From NCBI RefSeq assembly GCF_021653975.1, contig NZ_JAJKFK010000005.1, positions 1-64,000 on the forward strand: 64,000 nt of DNA. Reading direction: 5' to 3'. The notes under the pieces are model-generated. The model saw only the letters and a program-made list of their open reading frames with translations, did not search any database and was not told where the DNA came from. This DNA is from Amycolatopsis sp. GM8. Its GTDB lineage: Bacteria; Actinomycetota; Actinomycetes; Mycobacteriales; Pseudonocardiaceae. Below, in pieces: positions 48,247 to 57,428 of the stretch. The translations under genes were made by a program, and so were the position numbers. Each line of letters starts with the position of its first letter. Positions within the stretch are counted from its first letter, which is position 1.

Positions 48247-48504
48247 TCAGACCCCGGCCGGGACGATGTTGATCGTCTTGCGGCCACGCTTGACGCCGAA
48301 CTCGACCGCACCGGCGGCGAGGGCGAACAGCGTGTCGTCACCGCCACGGCCGACGTTCACGCCGGGGTGGAACTTGGTGCCCCGCTGGCGGATGATGATC
48401 TCGCCCGCCTTCACGACCTGGCCCCCGTAACGCTTGACGCCGAGGTACTGCGCGTTGGAGTCACGACCGTTGCGGGAGCTGGAAGCACCCTTCTTGTGTG
48501 CCAT
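48247..48504 (-). CDS. rpmA: 50S ribosomal protein L27
   Basis: 85 residues starting [23 protein letters not shown], the usual L27 N-terminus without the Firmicutes pre-sequence. The N-terminal tail reaches the peptidyl-transferase centre. It lies 14 bases after rplU. Confidence 0.97.
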   Translation of the reverse strand: MAHKKGASSSRNGRDSNAQYLGVKRYGGQVVKAGEIIIRQRGTKFHPGVNVGRGGDDTLFALAAGAVEFGVKRGRKTINIVPAGV

Positions 48505-48518
48505 AAGTGCTCAGCCCC

Positions 48519-48833
48519 TTACTTGCTGATTCCGGTGACCTCGACGCGGGTCAGCTTCTGCCGGTGACCCTGCCGCTTGTGGTAGCCGGTCTTGTTCTTG
48601 AACTTGTGGATGCGGATCTTGGGACCCTTGGTCTGCTCGACGACCTTGCCGGTGACCGAGACCTTCGCCAACGCGTCGGCGTCCGTGGTGACCTCGCCGC
48701 CGTCGACGTACAGCACGGCGGGGAAGGTGTGCTCGGTGCCCGGCTCTCCCTCGAGCTTCTCGACCTCGACGACGTCGCCGACGGCCACCTTGTACTGCTT
48801 GCCGCCGGTCTTGACGATCGCGTACGCCGACAC
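48519..48833 (-). CDS. rplU: 50S ribosomal protein L21
   Basis: 104 residues with [17 protein letters not shown] at the start and [17 protein letters not shown] near the end, both diagnostic of L21. GTG 48833 follows a GGAGA ribosome site. It is the first gene of the rplU-rpmA-obg-proB block. Confidence 0.97.
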   Translation of the reverse strand: MSAYAIVKTGGKQYKVAVGDVVEVEKLEGEPGTEHTFPAVLYVDGGEVTTDADALAKVSVTGKVVEQTKGPKIRIHKFKNKTGYHKRQGHRQKLTRVEVTGISK

Positions 48834-48946
48834 GGAAGTCTCCTGCTAACTCGACAATGGGTGGGGGCTTGCGACCTGGCCCGCTCGGGGCGGTCCGGTG
48901 ATCGCGCCATGGCCCGCATGCGGCGGGCCGCTCTATAGGTTACGTG

Positions 48947-48976
48947 GCACCCCGGTGCTCGTGCGCACCGGGGTGC
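48947..48976 (-). terminator. Hairpin downstream of rne
   Basis: GCACCCCGGTGC (48947-48958) and GCACCGGGGTGC (48965-48976) form a perfect 12-bp stem with a 6-base loop, 11 bases past the rne stop. There is no T run, which is common for actinobacterial terminators. Confidence 0.6.
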
Positions 48977-48986
48977 TCTTCGCTGG

Positions 48987-51900
48987 TCAGCTGTTGTCGG
49001 CGTGCACCGGCGGACCGGCCGGGCGCGACGCCGTCCGGCGCGGCCGGCGGTGGGTGGTGCGCACCGCCGGGGTCGGCACGTCGACCCCGGGATCGGTTTC
49101 CGCGGTCTCCCCCTGCTCCGGTGCGGCCCGCTCGGGCTCGGGCTCGGCCGTGGCGGCCTCGGCGGCCGCCTCCGGCTCGGTGGCTTCCGGGGCCTCGGCG
49201 GACTCGGTCAGGGCGGCAGCGGCCTGCAGGGGCTCGACGTCCTCAGGCTGGGTTGCCTGGGATTGGGTTGCCGGAGACTCGGTTGCCTCGAACTGGGCCG
49301 CCGCGGACTGCGTTGTCGGGAACTCGGTCGCCGGGGGTTCGGTTGCCTCGGGCTGCGTTGCCGGGGGCTGCGTTGCCGCGGGCTCAGCAGCTGCCTGGAC
49401 CGGGGCCGCCTCCACGGATCCGGTCGGGATCGGCTCGGTGGGCTGCGCCGTCTCGGGCTCGTCCGCTGGCTGGGCCGGGGCGGTTTCGCCCTCGGCGGCC
49501 GGCGGTTCCGTGGGCTGGGTCGCCGTCGGGTTGTGCCAGCTCCACGGGTTCACCTTGGGCTGCGCGGGTTCCGGTTGAGCCTGCGCGACTTCGGCCGGTT
49601 CCGGCTCCGGCGCGGAGGCCTCGGTCTCAGCGACCTCGGTGGCCTCCGGTGTCGGCTCGGCCGGGGTCTCGCCCGTGGCCTCGGCGGCTTCGGTGACCTC
49701 GGTGGCCTCCGGTGTGGGCTCGGCTGGGCTTTCGCCCGCGGCCTCGGTCGCCTCGGTGGATTCCGGGGTGGCTGCCGCCCCATCAGCATCCGCTGGGGTG
49801 GCGAGGGGCTCCGCGGCGGTGTCGGCTGGTGCTGTCACGCCGGCCGCCTCGGCCCAGCGGGCGGCGGTTTCCGCGCCCGGGTTGGGCTCCGGTGCGGCGG
49901 CGGGGACCGTTTCGACCTCAGCCACCGGTGCCTCGGCCGCGGGTGTCGCGGCAGCAGGTGCCTCAGCCACAGGGGCCTCAGCCACAGGTGTCGCGACCGC
50001 TGGTGCCTCGACCACGGGGGCCTCAGCCGCCGGTGACTCAGCCACAGGGGCCTCCGCGGCATCGCGGCCGCTTGGCACCGGCGTGTCCTCGGCCTCGTCG
50101 GCCTTGCCGCCGGAGGCTAGTTTCGCGGCATTCGCCATCGCCTGGACGGCGGACACCACCGACTCCCGCTGCTCGGGTGTCCGTGCGGCCTCCTGCTGCG
50201 GCTCCTCGGCCTTGCCGCGGCCACGCGAGCGACGCGACGAGCCACCACCGCCGTGCTGGTGACCGCCGCCGTTGCCGTTGGAACCGTTGGACGCGCGCTG
50301 CAGCTCGGTCGACACGATCACGCCCCGGCCCTTGCAGTGCTCGCACGGCACCGAGAACGCCTCCAGCAGACCGGTGCCGACCTTCTTCCGGGTCATCTGC
50401 ACCAGCCCCAGCGAAGTCACCTCCGCCACCTGGTGCCGGGTGCGGTCCCGGCCGAGACACTCGGTGAGCCGCCGCAGGACCAGCTCGCGGTTGGACTCCA
50501 GCACCATGTCGATGAAGTCGATCACGATGATGCCGCCGACGTCACGCAGCCGCAACTGGCGCACGATCTCTTCGGCCGACTCCAGGTTGTTCCGGGTCAC
50601 CGTCTCTTCGAGGTTGCCACCCGAACCGGTGAACTTGCCGGTGTTGACGTCGATGACGGTCATCGCCTCGGTGCGGTCGATCACCAGGTAACCACCGGAG
50701 GGCAGCCACACCTTGCGGTCCAGCGCCTTGGTGATCTGCTCGTCGATCCGGTAGTCGGTGAAGACGTCACCGGTGCCGACATAGCGCCTGAGCCGCGCGG
50801 CCAGGTCGGGCGCGACATGGCCGACGTAGGCGTTGATCGTGTCCCACGCGATGTCGCCCTGCACCTCGAGCTTCGCGAAATCCTCGGTGAACAGGTCGCG
50901 CACGACCTTCACCAGCAGGTCCGGCTCCTCGTACAGCATGGTCGGCGCGGCCGACTTCTTGCCGCCCGACACCGAGTCCGCCTTCTCCTTGATGACCTCC
51001 CACTGGGCCTTCAGGCGGCGGACGTCACGCTCGAGCTCCTCCTCGCTGATGCCCTCCGACGCGGTGCGGATGATCACGCCCGCGTCCTCCGGCACGATCC
51101 GCTTGAGGATGTCCTTGAGCCGGCGCCGCTCGTTCTCGGGCAGCTTCCGCGAGATCCCGGTGGCGCCACCGGCGGGCACGTACACCAGGAACCGGCCTGG
51201 CAGCGAGATCTGTGTGGTCAGCCGGGCGCCCTTGTGCCCGACCGGGTCCTTCGTGACCTGCACCAGCACGTTGTCACCGGTGGACAGCGCCTGCTCGATC
51301 TTGCGGGACTTGCCCTCCAGCCCGGCGGCGTCCCAGTCCACCTCACCGGCGTAGAGCACCGCGTTGCGGCCGCGGCCGATGTCGACGAACGCCGCCTCCA
51401 TCGAGGGCAGCACGTTCTGCACGCGGCCGAGGTACACGTTCCCGACGATCGAACCGCTGCCCGCGGCGGTCACGAAATGCTCGACCAGCACGCCGTCCTC
51501 CAGCACGCCGATCTGGGTGTGCTCGCCGCGCTCGGACACGACCATGGTGCGCTCGACGGCCTCGCGCCGGGCCAGGAACTCGGCCTCGGACAGGATCGGC
51601 GCACGGCGGCGGCCCGCTTCGCGACCGTCCCGGCGGCGCTGGCGCTTGGCCTCCAGCCGGGTGGAGCCGCGCACGCTGCGGACGCCGTCGCCCTTGTCGG
51701 GCTTGGCTTCCTTGCCGTTCTTCTCGTCGCCCTTGCTCTCTCGGACGTGCACGACTGTGTTCGGCGGGTCGTCGCCCGTGGTGGCCTCGGCCGCCTCGTC
51801 CTCGGCGCTCTTGCGGCGACGACGGCGGCGCCGGCGACGGCTGCCCCCCTCGTCGTCGGAGTCTTCGTCCTCGCCGTCGGCTTCCGCCTTCTCCTGCGGC

Positions 51901-52535
51901 TGGGACTCGTCGGCCTGGTCGGCGTTCTCGTCCTCGCCCGCTGGGCCCTCGTCGCCGCCCTTGCCACGGCCCCGGCCACGACGGCCACGACGGCGGCGGC
52001 GGCGACCGTTCACGTCGTCGCCGTCGTCGTCCTTGTCGTCGCGCTCGTCCCGGTCGCGCTCGTCCTTGTCCCGCTCGACGGGCTCGGGCCGTTCCTCCTC
52101 GACCGGCTCCTCTTCCCGCTGCTGCGGCGCGGGCCGCGCGGCGGGCGGCTCCGGCGGCAGGAACACCGGCGAAGGCGCCGCGAAGACCGGCATCCGTACG
52201 GACGGCCGCACGGGCTCGGGCTCCGGTTCCGGCTCAGGCACGACGGCGACAGGCTCGGGCACCGACACGGCGGGCTCAGGCACTGCGGGTTCGGGCTCGT
52301 CGGCCGGGGCGAACGCCTCGGCCACCTTGATCGCCACATCCCGGGGCACGCTCGACTGCACGCTGCGCACGGGCTCGCCGAGGTCGGTCAGTTTCGCCAG
52401 CACGTCCCTGCTGTTCAAGCCGAGCAGCTTCGCCAGGGCGTGCACCCGGACGCGCTCGGGCAGTTCGCCCAGCGGGTTGTTGGGTGCGGCGGTGTCCCCG
52501 CCGGTCTGCTCGGCGGGTGTTTCCGCGTTCGTCAT
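48987..52535 (-). CDS. rne: Ribonuclease E/G
   Basis: 1182 residues. The catalytic core (about 330-800) has an S1 domain near 360-400 (GNVYLGRVQNVLPSMEAAFVDIG), the DNase I-like part with IVIDFIDM, and the zinc link CEHCKGRG near 730. The N-terminal 330 residues are acidic, with Arg-rich blocks. The last 370 residues are Ala/Pro/Glu/Thr repeats. It processes rRNA and starts mRNA decay. The flanks are probably disordered scaffolds for RNA and partners. ATG 52535. Confidence 0.94.
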   Translation of the reverse strand: MTNAETPAEQTGGDTAAPNNPLGELPERVRVHALAKLLGLNSRDVLAKLTDLGEPVRSVQSSVPRDVAIKVAEAFAPADEPEPAVPEPAVSVPEPVAVVPEPEPEPEPVRPSVRMPVFAAPSPVFLPPEPPAARPAPQQREEEPVEEERPEPVERDKDERDRDERDDKDDDGDDVNGRRRRRRGRRGRGRGKGGDEGPAGEDENADQADESQPQEKAEADGEDEDSDDEGGSRRRRRRRRRKSAEDEAAEATTGDDPPNTVVHVRESKGDEKNGKEAKPDKGDGVRSVRGSTRLEAKRQRRRDGREAGRRRAPILSEAEFLARREAVERTMVVSERGEHTQIGVLEDGVLVEHFVTAAGSGSIVGNVYLGRVQNVLPSMEAAFVDIGRGRNAVLYAGEVDWDAAGLEGKSRKIEQALSTGDNVLVQVTKDPVGHKGARLTTQISLPGRFLVYVPAGGATGISRKLPENERRRLKDILKRIVPEDAGVIIRTASEGISEEELERDVRRLKAQWEVIKEKADSVSGGKKSAAPTMLYEEPDLLVKVVRDLFTEDFAKLEVQGDIAWDTINAYVGHVAPDLAARLRRYVGTGDVFTDYRIDEQITKALDRKVWLPSGGYLVIDRTEAMTVIDVNTGKFTGSGGNLEETVTRNNLESAEEIVRQLRLRDVGGIIVIDFIDMVLESNRELVLRRLTECLGRDRTRHQVAEVTSLGLVQMTRKKVGTGLLEAFSVPCEHCKGRGVIVSTELQRASNGSNGNGGGHQHGGGGSSRRSRGRGKAEEPQQEAARTPEQRESVVSAVQAMANAAKLASGGKADEAEDTPVPSGRDAAEAPVAESPAAEAPVVEAPAVATPVAEAPVAEAPAAATPAAEAPVAEVETVPAAAPEPNPGAETAARWAEAAGVTAPADTAAEPLATPADADGAAATPESTEATEAAGESPAEPTPEATEVTEAAEATGETPAEPTPEATEVAETEASAPEPEPAEVAQAQPEPAQPKVNPWSWHNPTATQPTEPPAAEGETAPAQPADEPETAQPTEPIPTGSVEAAPVQAAAEPAATQPPATQPEATEPPATEFPTTQSAAAQFEATESPATQSQATQPEDVEPLQAAAALTESAEAPEATEPEAAAEAATAEPEPERAAPEQGETAETDPGVDVPTPAVRTTHRRPRRTASRPAGPPVHADNS

Positions 52536-52932
52536 CTGTCTCCTCCGCCCCCGGGCGCGTCTACCAGCGCAAACGCTGGAAGGACGCGGCCGCGCAGGGG
52601 CCCCTTCCTGTCTGTTCCGCCGCGGTGGTCACCGCTGACGGGAATCCTTGCCTCTTCGCCACGACGACGCCGGAACCCCGGCGGCCGTCGACGGCAGGTC
52701 TGCTCGGTCACGTGCCGGCCGAGCCGGCGGCTTCCCGCTCCGCCTGCCATGTCGTCGAGCCACCCGCGGGGGGCGGCGACGACGTGGCGCTCTTCCCGCA
52801 CGTCACCGGGCCATCGGTGCCGGTTCGCACCTCGTTCGACGGGCGTCCCGGCCCAGCGGCCACCCCGAGTATCCCACACGGGCCCGGCCGGGAGGCGCGC
52901 ACGCACCTTCGGGGCGAGCCCGGCCGTTCCGC
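52536..52932. other. Gene-free stretch: probable 5' leader of rne
   Basis: About 400 bases between the divergent rne start and the promoter of the protease gene. No convincing frame or RNA family is recognised. GC-rich dyads are numerous. In other bacteria rne has a long leader used for autoregulation, so an extended rne leader is possible, but no specific structure can be claimed. Confidence 0.4.
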
Positions 52933-52961
52933 TTGTCGGTACTCCGGCGGTGCCCTAGCGT
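52933..52961 (+). promoter_or_regulatory. Promoter of the subtilase gene
   Basis: TTGTCG (52933-52938) and TAGCGT (52956-52961) are 17 bases apart, a reasonable sigma-70-type promoter. Transcription would start near 52968, giving a leader of about 28 bases to the GTG at 52996. Confidence 0.5.
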
Positions 52962-52995
52962 GCGCCTGTACCGCTGGTCCCTGGAGGTTCGTGCC

Positions 52996-54348
52996 GTGTC
53001 CGGGTTGGGACGGTCACTCGCGCTCAGCATGGGTGCGCTGCTGCTGACCCCCGTGCCCGTACCGGCCTTCGCCGACGCGGCGTGCGGGGACGCCGGGCGT
53101 GTCGTGCGGTACCTCGTCGTGCTGGATCGCGGCACTTCCGAGCAGGAGGCCGGCAGCCAGGTCCGGGCGGCCTGCGGGGAAACCGCGATCTACTATCCCC
53201 AGGTCAGTATAGGTGTGGTGAAGTCCGCCGATCCGCGTTTCGCGGCGAACTTCGGCCCCGCTCGCGTGTTCAGCGCGCAGCAGCTCCGGCACACCCAGCG
53301 GCGCCCGGAACTCCCGGCCCGGCGAGGGACTCCGGTCGCGGACCGGACCGATCAGCAGTGGAACCTGACCATGATCGACGCCAACGGGTACCGCGGCAGC
53401 CCGGACGTCGTGGTGGGCGTGCTGGACTCCGGAGTCGACGCGGATCATCCCGACCTGGCGGGCGCGGTCGACCGCGCGGATTCCGCCGGCTGCCTGACCG
53501 GCGTGCCGGATACTTCGCCCAGCGCGTGGGCGCCGACGACGTCCGCGCACGGCACGCACGTCGCGGGGATCATCGCCGCCGCGGACGACGGCAAGGGCAT
53601 CACCGGGGTCGCGCCCGGGGTGCGGGTCGCGTCGGTGAAGGTGATCGACGACAGCGGGTACGTGACGCCCGAGGCCGCGGTGTGCGGGCTGATGTGGGCG
53701 GCCGCGCGGCACTTGCCGATCGTCAACACCAGCTTCTCGATCGACCCGTGGAACGTGCCGTGCTCGCGACGCGCGGGCTACCAGGTCGTGCACGAGGCGA
53801 TCGCCCGCGCGGTCGAATACGCGACGGCGCAAGGAACGCTGGACATCGCGGCGGCCACGAACGAAGCGGTCAACCTGACGCCTTCGCCGGGTGCCGGCGC
53901 GCCGGCGTCATCGGGGTGCGAGGAACTGCCCGCGGGGCTGCGGGATCCGGTGACCGTGTCCGCGGTCGGCCCCGACGGGACGAAGGCGGGCTACAGCTCC
54001 TACGGGCTGGGGGTCGTGGACCTCGCCGCGCCCGGCGGGGCGGGCGACGACTGCGTGCTGTCCACGGTGCCCGGCGGCTACGCGAAGATGTGCGGCACGT
54101 CGATGGCCGCGCCGCATGCCGCGGGGGTGGCCGCGCTGGTCGCCTCGGCCCACCCCGGGTTCACCGCCGGGCAGCTGCGAAACGCGCTGTACCAGGGCGC
54201 CCGGCCGATGCCGTGCCCGGACGACTACGACCTCACCGGTGACGGGCGGCAGGACGCGTTCTGCGCCGGATACACCGGGTACAACGGTTTCTACGGCCGC
54301 GGCATGGTGGACGCGGCCAGCGCGCTCAGCGCAGCAGCAGGTGGCTGA
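52996..54348 (+). CDS. Secreted subtilisin-like serine protease (S8)
   Basis: 450 residues. A signal peptide (cleavage likely after AFA, about residue 26) and an I9-like propeptide (about 35-105) lead into a complete catalytic domain. Asp144 lies in GVLDSG, His185 in HGTHVAG, and Ser369 in GTSMAAPH. Several Cys suggest disulfides. There is no C-terminal membrane helix, so it is not a mycosin. GTG 52996 has GGAGG eight bases upstream. The end overlaps the convergent permease gene by 23 bases. Confidence 0.92.
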   Translation: MSGLGRSLALSMGALLLTPVPVPAFADAACGDAGRVVRYLVVLDRGTSEQEAGSQVRAACGETAIYYPQVSIGVVKSADPRFAANFGPARVFSAQQLRHTQRRPELPARRGTPVADRTDQQWNLTMIDANGYRGSPDVVVGVLDSGVDADHPDLAGAVDRADSAGCLTGVPDTSPSAWAPTTSAHGTHVAGIIAAADDGKGITGVAPGVRVASVKVIDDSGYVTPEAAVCGLMWAAARHLPIVNTSFSIDPWNVPCSRRAGYQVVHEAIARAVEYATAQGTLDIAAATNEAVNLTPSPGAGAPASSGCEELPAGLRDPVTVSAVGPDGTKAGYSSYGLGVVDLAAPGGAGDDCVLSTVPGGYAKMCGTSMAAPHAAGVAALVASAHPGFTAGQLRNALYQGARPMPCPDDYDLTGDGRQDAFCAGYTGYNGFYGRGMVDAASALSAAAGG

Positions 54349-55147
54349 TCCGCCGCGCCGCACCCCAGACCCCGACCGCCGCCAGCACGACCAGGTACGC
54401 CAGGTGGCCGAGCATGCCCCAGCTCAGCGCGCCGACCGACAGCTGCCGCATCAGCTCGATGCCGTGGTACAGCGGGAAGACCTGCACCACGATCCGTAGC
54501 GCCTCCGGGTACACGGTCAGCGGGTAGAACGTCGTGGAGAACAGGAACAGCGGCATCAGCGCGAGGTTGATGAGATCGAACTGCGAGGGCGAGCGCAGGA
54601 AGGTCACGCACGCCATGCCGATCGCCGCGAACGCGAACGCCACCAGCACCGCGACCGGGATCAGCAGTACCGCCCACGGCGAGGTGACCAGCCCCATCGC
54701 GAGCATCACGCCGAAGAACGCCACCGCGTACAGCCCGCCGCGCAGCACCGCCCAGCCGATCTCGCCGATCGCGATGTCCAGCGGGCCGATCGGCGTCGCG
54801 AGCATCGCGTCGTACGTCCGCGCGTACCGGAACTTGAAGAACACGTTGAAGGTGCTGTCGAAGATCGCGCCGTTCATGGCGGACGAAGCGAGCAGCGCGG
54901 GCGCGACGAACGCGACGTAGCTCATCGGCCTGCCGTCGGGGCCCGCGACCTCACCGACGAGCTTGCCGAAGCCGACCTGGAACGCCAACAGGTAGAACAG
55001 CGGCTCCAGCACACCCGAGACGAAGACCAGCCACATCCGGGAGTAGGCGAGCATCGAGCGTTCGACGAGCTTGCTCGCCCGGCCCGCGTAGAGGCCCGGC
55101 GGCAGGATGCGCAGCAGCAGCCCGCGCCGCTGGTCGAGGACCGTCAT
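54326..55147 (-). CDS. ABC-2 type exporter permease (second)
   Basis: 273 residues with six transmembrane helices and the ABC-2 membrane signature region FLFSTTFYPLTVYPEALRIVVQVFPLYHGIELMR. Related to nodulation NodJ / daunorubicin DrrB permeases. It is translationally coupled to the sister permease (TGATG). The substrate is unknown. Confidence 0.88.
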   Translation of the reverse strand: MTVLDQRRGLLLRILPPGLYAGRASKLVERSMLAYSRMWLVFVSGVLEPLFYLLAFQVGFGKLVGEVAGPDGRPMSYVAFVAPALLASSAMNGAIFDSTFNVFFKFRYARTYDAMLATPIGPLDIAIGEIGWAVLRGGLYAVAFFGVMLAMGLVTSPWAVLLIPVAVLVAFAFAAIGMACVTFLRSPSQFDLINLALMPLFLFSTTFYPLTVYPEALRIVVQVFPLYHGIELMRQLSVGALSWGMLGHLAYLVVLAAVGVWGAARRISHLLLR

Positions 55148-55947
55148 CAGAGCACCAGCCGGCGATAGAAGTACTTGCGGGCGAAGAACACGCCGACGGC
55201 CAGCAGGGCGGCGAGGAACGCGACGTGCCCGGCCATCGCCAGCGGGCCGACGCCGCCGAGGGTGACCCCGCGGGCGAGCTCGTTTCCGTGCCACAGCGGG
55301 GAAATCCAGGCGAGCCAGCGCAGCGCGATGGGGATCTGTCCGATCGGGAAGAAGGTGCCGGCGAACAGCGACATCGGGATCACCACGAACCGGAACAGCG
55401 CGTTGAACCGAACACCCTCGTCGTAGGTGGTCGCCGCGAACGCCGTGACCGGTGCGGCACAGGCCAGTCCGGTGAGGATCCCGACCAGGATCACCAGCAG
55501 CGCGCCGGCGTTGAGCCACGCACCGAAGGCCAGCGCGATCAGCGCGTACACCGATGCCGACAACAGCAGCCGCAACGCGACCCACAGCAAATGCCCGCCC
55601 AGCAGCTGGCCCGGCGTCACCGGGGTGGCCGTCACGGCGAGATAGTCCTTCTGCCACTTGAATCCCGACAGCACGGGATACGTCGACTCCCCCACCGCGC
55701 TCTGCATCGCCGCCGAAACCAGCAACGCGGGCGCGATGTACTCCAGGTACGACACCCCGCCGGTCGCCGGCCCGGCCTGAACCTGCGAGCCGAAGCCCAG
55801 CCCCAGCGCGACAAGGAAAAGCAGCGGCTGCAGGCCCGAGGAGTACAGATTGGACTTCCAGTACCGCCGGTACCACGCCCAGCTGCCCTCGACGCGCAGC
55901 CAGGCCGCGCGCCAGGAACCGACCACCTGCCCCGTGGAGACGACCAT
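55147..55947 (-). CDS. ABC-2 type exporter permease (first)
   Basis: 266 residues, six helices, with the same signature (FAGTFFPIGQIPIALRWLAWISPLWHGNELAR) as the following gene; the two are paralogues and probably form a heterodimer. It overlaps the ATPase gene stop by one base. Confidence 0.88.
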   Translation of the reverse strand: MVVSTGQVVGSWRAAWLRVEGSWAWYRRYWKSNLYSSGLQPLLFLVALGLGFGSQVQAGPATGGVSYLEYIAPALLVSAAMQSAVGESTYPVLSGFKWQKDYLAVTATPVTPGQLLGGHLLWVALRLLLSASVYALIALAFGAWLNAGALLVILVGILTGLACAAPVTAFAATTYDEGVRFNALFRFVVIPMSLFAGTFFPIGQIPIALRWLAWISPLWHGNELARGVTLGGVGPLAMAGHVAFLAALLAVGVFFARKYFYRRLVL

Positions 55948-56876
55948 CAGTCCACCAGCGTCCGTCCGGTCAGCCGGAGGAACACGTCCTCCAGGGTGCT
56001 GCGGCGGACCAGGGTGGACAGCGGCCGCAGCTCGCGCGCGTGCACGTGTTCCAGCGCCGTCTCACCGCTGCCGGTGTACAACAGGATCCGGTCCGGCAGC
56101 ACCTCGGCGCGCTCGGCCAGGTCCGTCAGGCGCTCGGGCGGCACCTCGTGCCCCGGCGGGAATCGCAGCTCCAGCACCTCGCGGGTGGAGTACCGCGCGA
56201 TCAGCGCCGCAGGGGAGCCCTCCGCCACGATCCGGCCGCCGTCCATCACGACGAGCCGGTCGCACAGCTGTTCCGCCTCGTCCATGTAATGCGTGGTGAT
56301 GATCAGCGTGACGCCCTGGGCCTTGAGCCGGAACAGCCTGTCCCACAACAGGTGCCGGGCCTGCGGGTCCAGCCCCGTGGTCGGCTCGTCGAGCAGCAGC
56401 AGCTCCGGCTCGTTGACCAGCGAGCGGGCGATGGTCAGCCGCCGTTTCATGCCGCCGGACAAGGGTTCCACCTCGTCGTCGGCCCGGTCGGACAGCTGCG
56501 CGAACTCCATCAGCTCATCAGCCTTGCGCCGGGTCTGCGCGCGGGACAGGCCGAAATACCGGCCGTACACCTGGAGGTTCTGCCGCACGGACAGCTCGAC
56601 GTCGAGATTGTCCTGCTGTGGCACCACGCCCAGCCGCGCGCGGATACGCGGGCCGTCGGTTTCCGGGTCCAGCCCCAGGACCTTCAGATCACCGTCCGAA
56701 CGCGGTGAGACGCACGCGATCATGCGCATCGTCGAGGACTTCCCGGCGCCGTTGGGGCCGAGAAAGCCGAACGACTCGCCCCGGCGGACCTCGACGTCGA
56801 TCCCCCGGACGGCTTCGAACTCGCCGAAGCGCTTCGTGAGCGCCTTGGCCTGGACCATGGTCGGTTCTTCGTCCAC
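55947..56876 (-). CDS. ABC exporter ATP-binding protein (NodI/DrrA type)
   Basis: 309 residues. Walker A GPNGAGKSS, signature LSGGMKRRLTIARS, Walker B LLLLDEPTTGLDPQAR, and a C-terminal extension (about 225-309) like DrrA/NodI. With the two permeases it makes a drug- or lipid-type exporter. GTG 56876 is used; an ATG at 56858 is the alternative. Confidence 0.9.
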   Translation of the reverse strand: MDEEPTMVQAKALTKRFGEFEAVRGIDVEVRRGESFGFLGPNGAGKSSTMRMIACVSPRSDGDLKVLGLDPETDGPRIRARLGVVPQQDNLDVELSVRQNLQVYGRYFGLSRAQTRRKADELMEFAQLSDRADDEVEPLSGGMKRRLTIARSLVNEPELLLLDEPTTGLDPQARHLLWDRLFRLKAQGVTLIITTHYMDEAEQLCDRLVVMDGGRIVAEGSPAALIARYSTREVLELRFPPGHEVPPERLTDLAERAEVLPDRILLYTGSGETALEHVHARELRPLSTLVRRSTLEDVFLRLTGRTLVD

Positions 56877-56923
56877 CCTGGGAACACTAGGCGGGGGTAC
56901 CGACAGTTTTCGACCGGATTACC

Positions 56924-56959
56924 GCCGGGCCCGGGACGCGACAACGTCCCGGGCCCGGC
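56924..56959 (-). terminator. Terminator-like hairpin of ndk
   Basis: Perfect 15-bp arms at 56924-56938 and 56945-56959 (GCCGGGCCCGGGACG and its complement) with a 6-base loop lie seven bases past the ndk stop. There is no T run. Confidence 0.7.
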
Positions 56960-56965
56960 ATCAGC

Positions 56966-57376
56966 TCACAGGTCGGGGAACCACAGCTTCAGCTCGCGCT
57001 CGGCGGACTCGGGCGAGTCCGAGCCGTGCACCAGGTTGAACTGGGTCTCCAGCGCGAAGTCGCCGCGCAGGGTGCCCGGGGTGGCCTTCTCCACCGGGTC
57101 GGTGCCCCCGGCGAGCTGCCGGAACGCCGCGATCGCGCGCGGCCCCTCGACCGCGATCGCCACGAGCGGGCCCGAGGTGATGAACTCCAGCAGGTCGCCG
57201 AAGAACGACCGCTCCTTGTGCTCGGCGTAGTGCTCCTCGGCGAGGGCGACCTCGACCGTGCGCAGTTCCAGTGCGACCAGCTTCAGGCCCTTGCGCTCGA
57301 TCCGCGAAATGACTTCGCCGACGAGACCGCGCTCGACGCCATCGGGCTTGACCAGAACCAGCGTGCGCTCACTCAC
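56966..57376 (-). CDS. ndk: Nucleoside diphosphate kinase
   Basis: 136 residues with the phosphorylated His117 in NLVHGSDS and the N-terminal [13 protein letters not shown]. It balances nucleoside triphosphates. GTG 57376. It is in the rne-ndk-folC neighbourhood conserved in actinobacteria, with exporter, phosphatase and DUF4260 genes inserted. Confidence 0.96.
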   Translation of the reverse strand: MSERTLVLVKPDGVERGLVGEVISRIERKGLKLVALELRTVEVALAEEHYAEHKERSFFGDLLEFITSGPLVAIAVEGPRAIAAFRQLAGGTDPVEKATPGTLRGDFALETQFNLVHGSDSPESAERELKLWFPDL

Positions 57377-57428
57377 GACTCTGCTTCTCCTCTAATTACT
57401 TTTTGACGGTGCCGAAAGCCTAGCGGCC

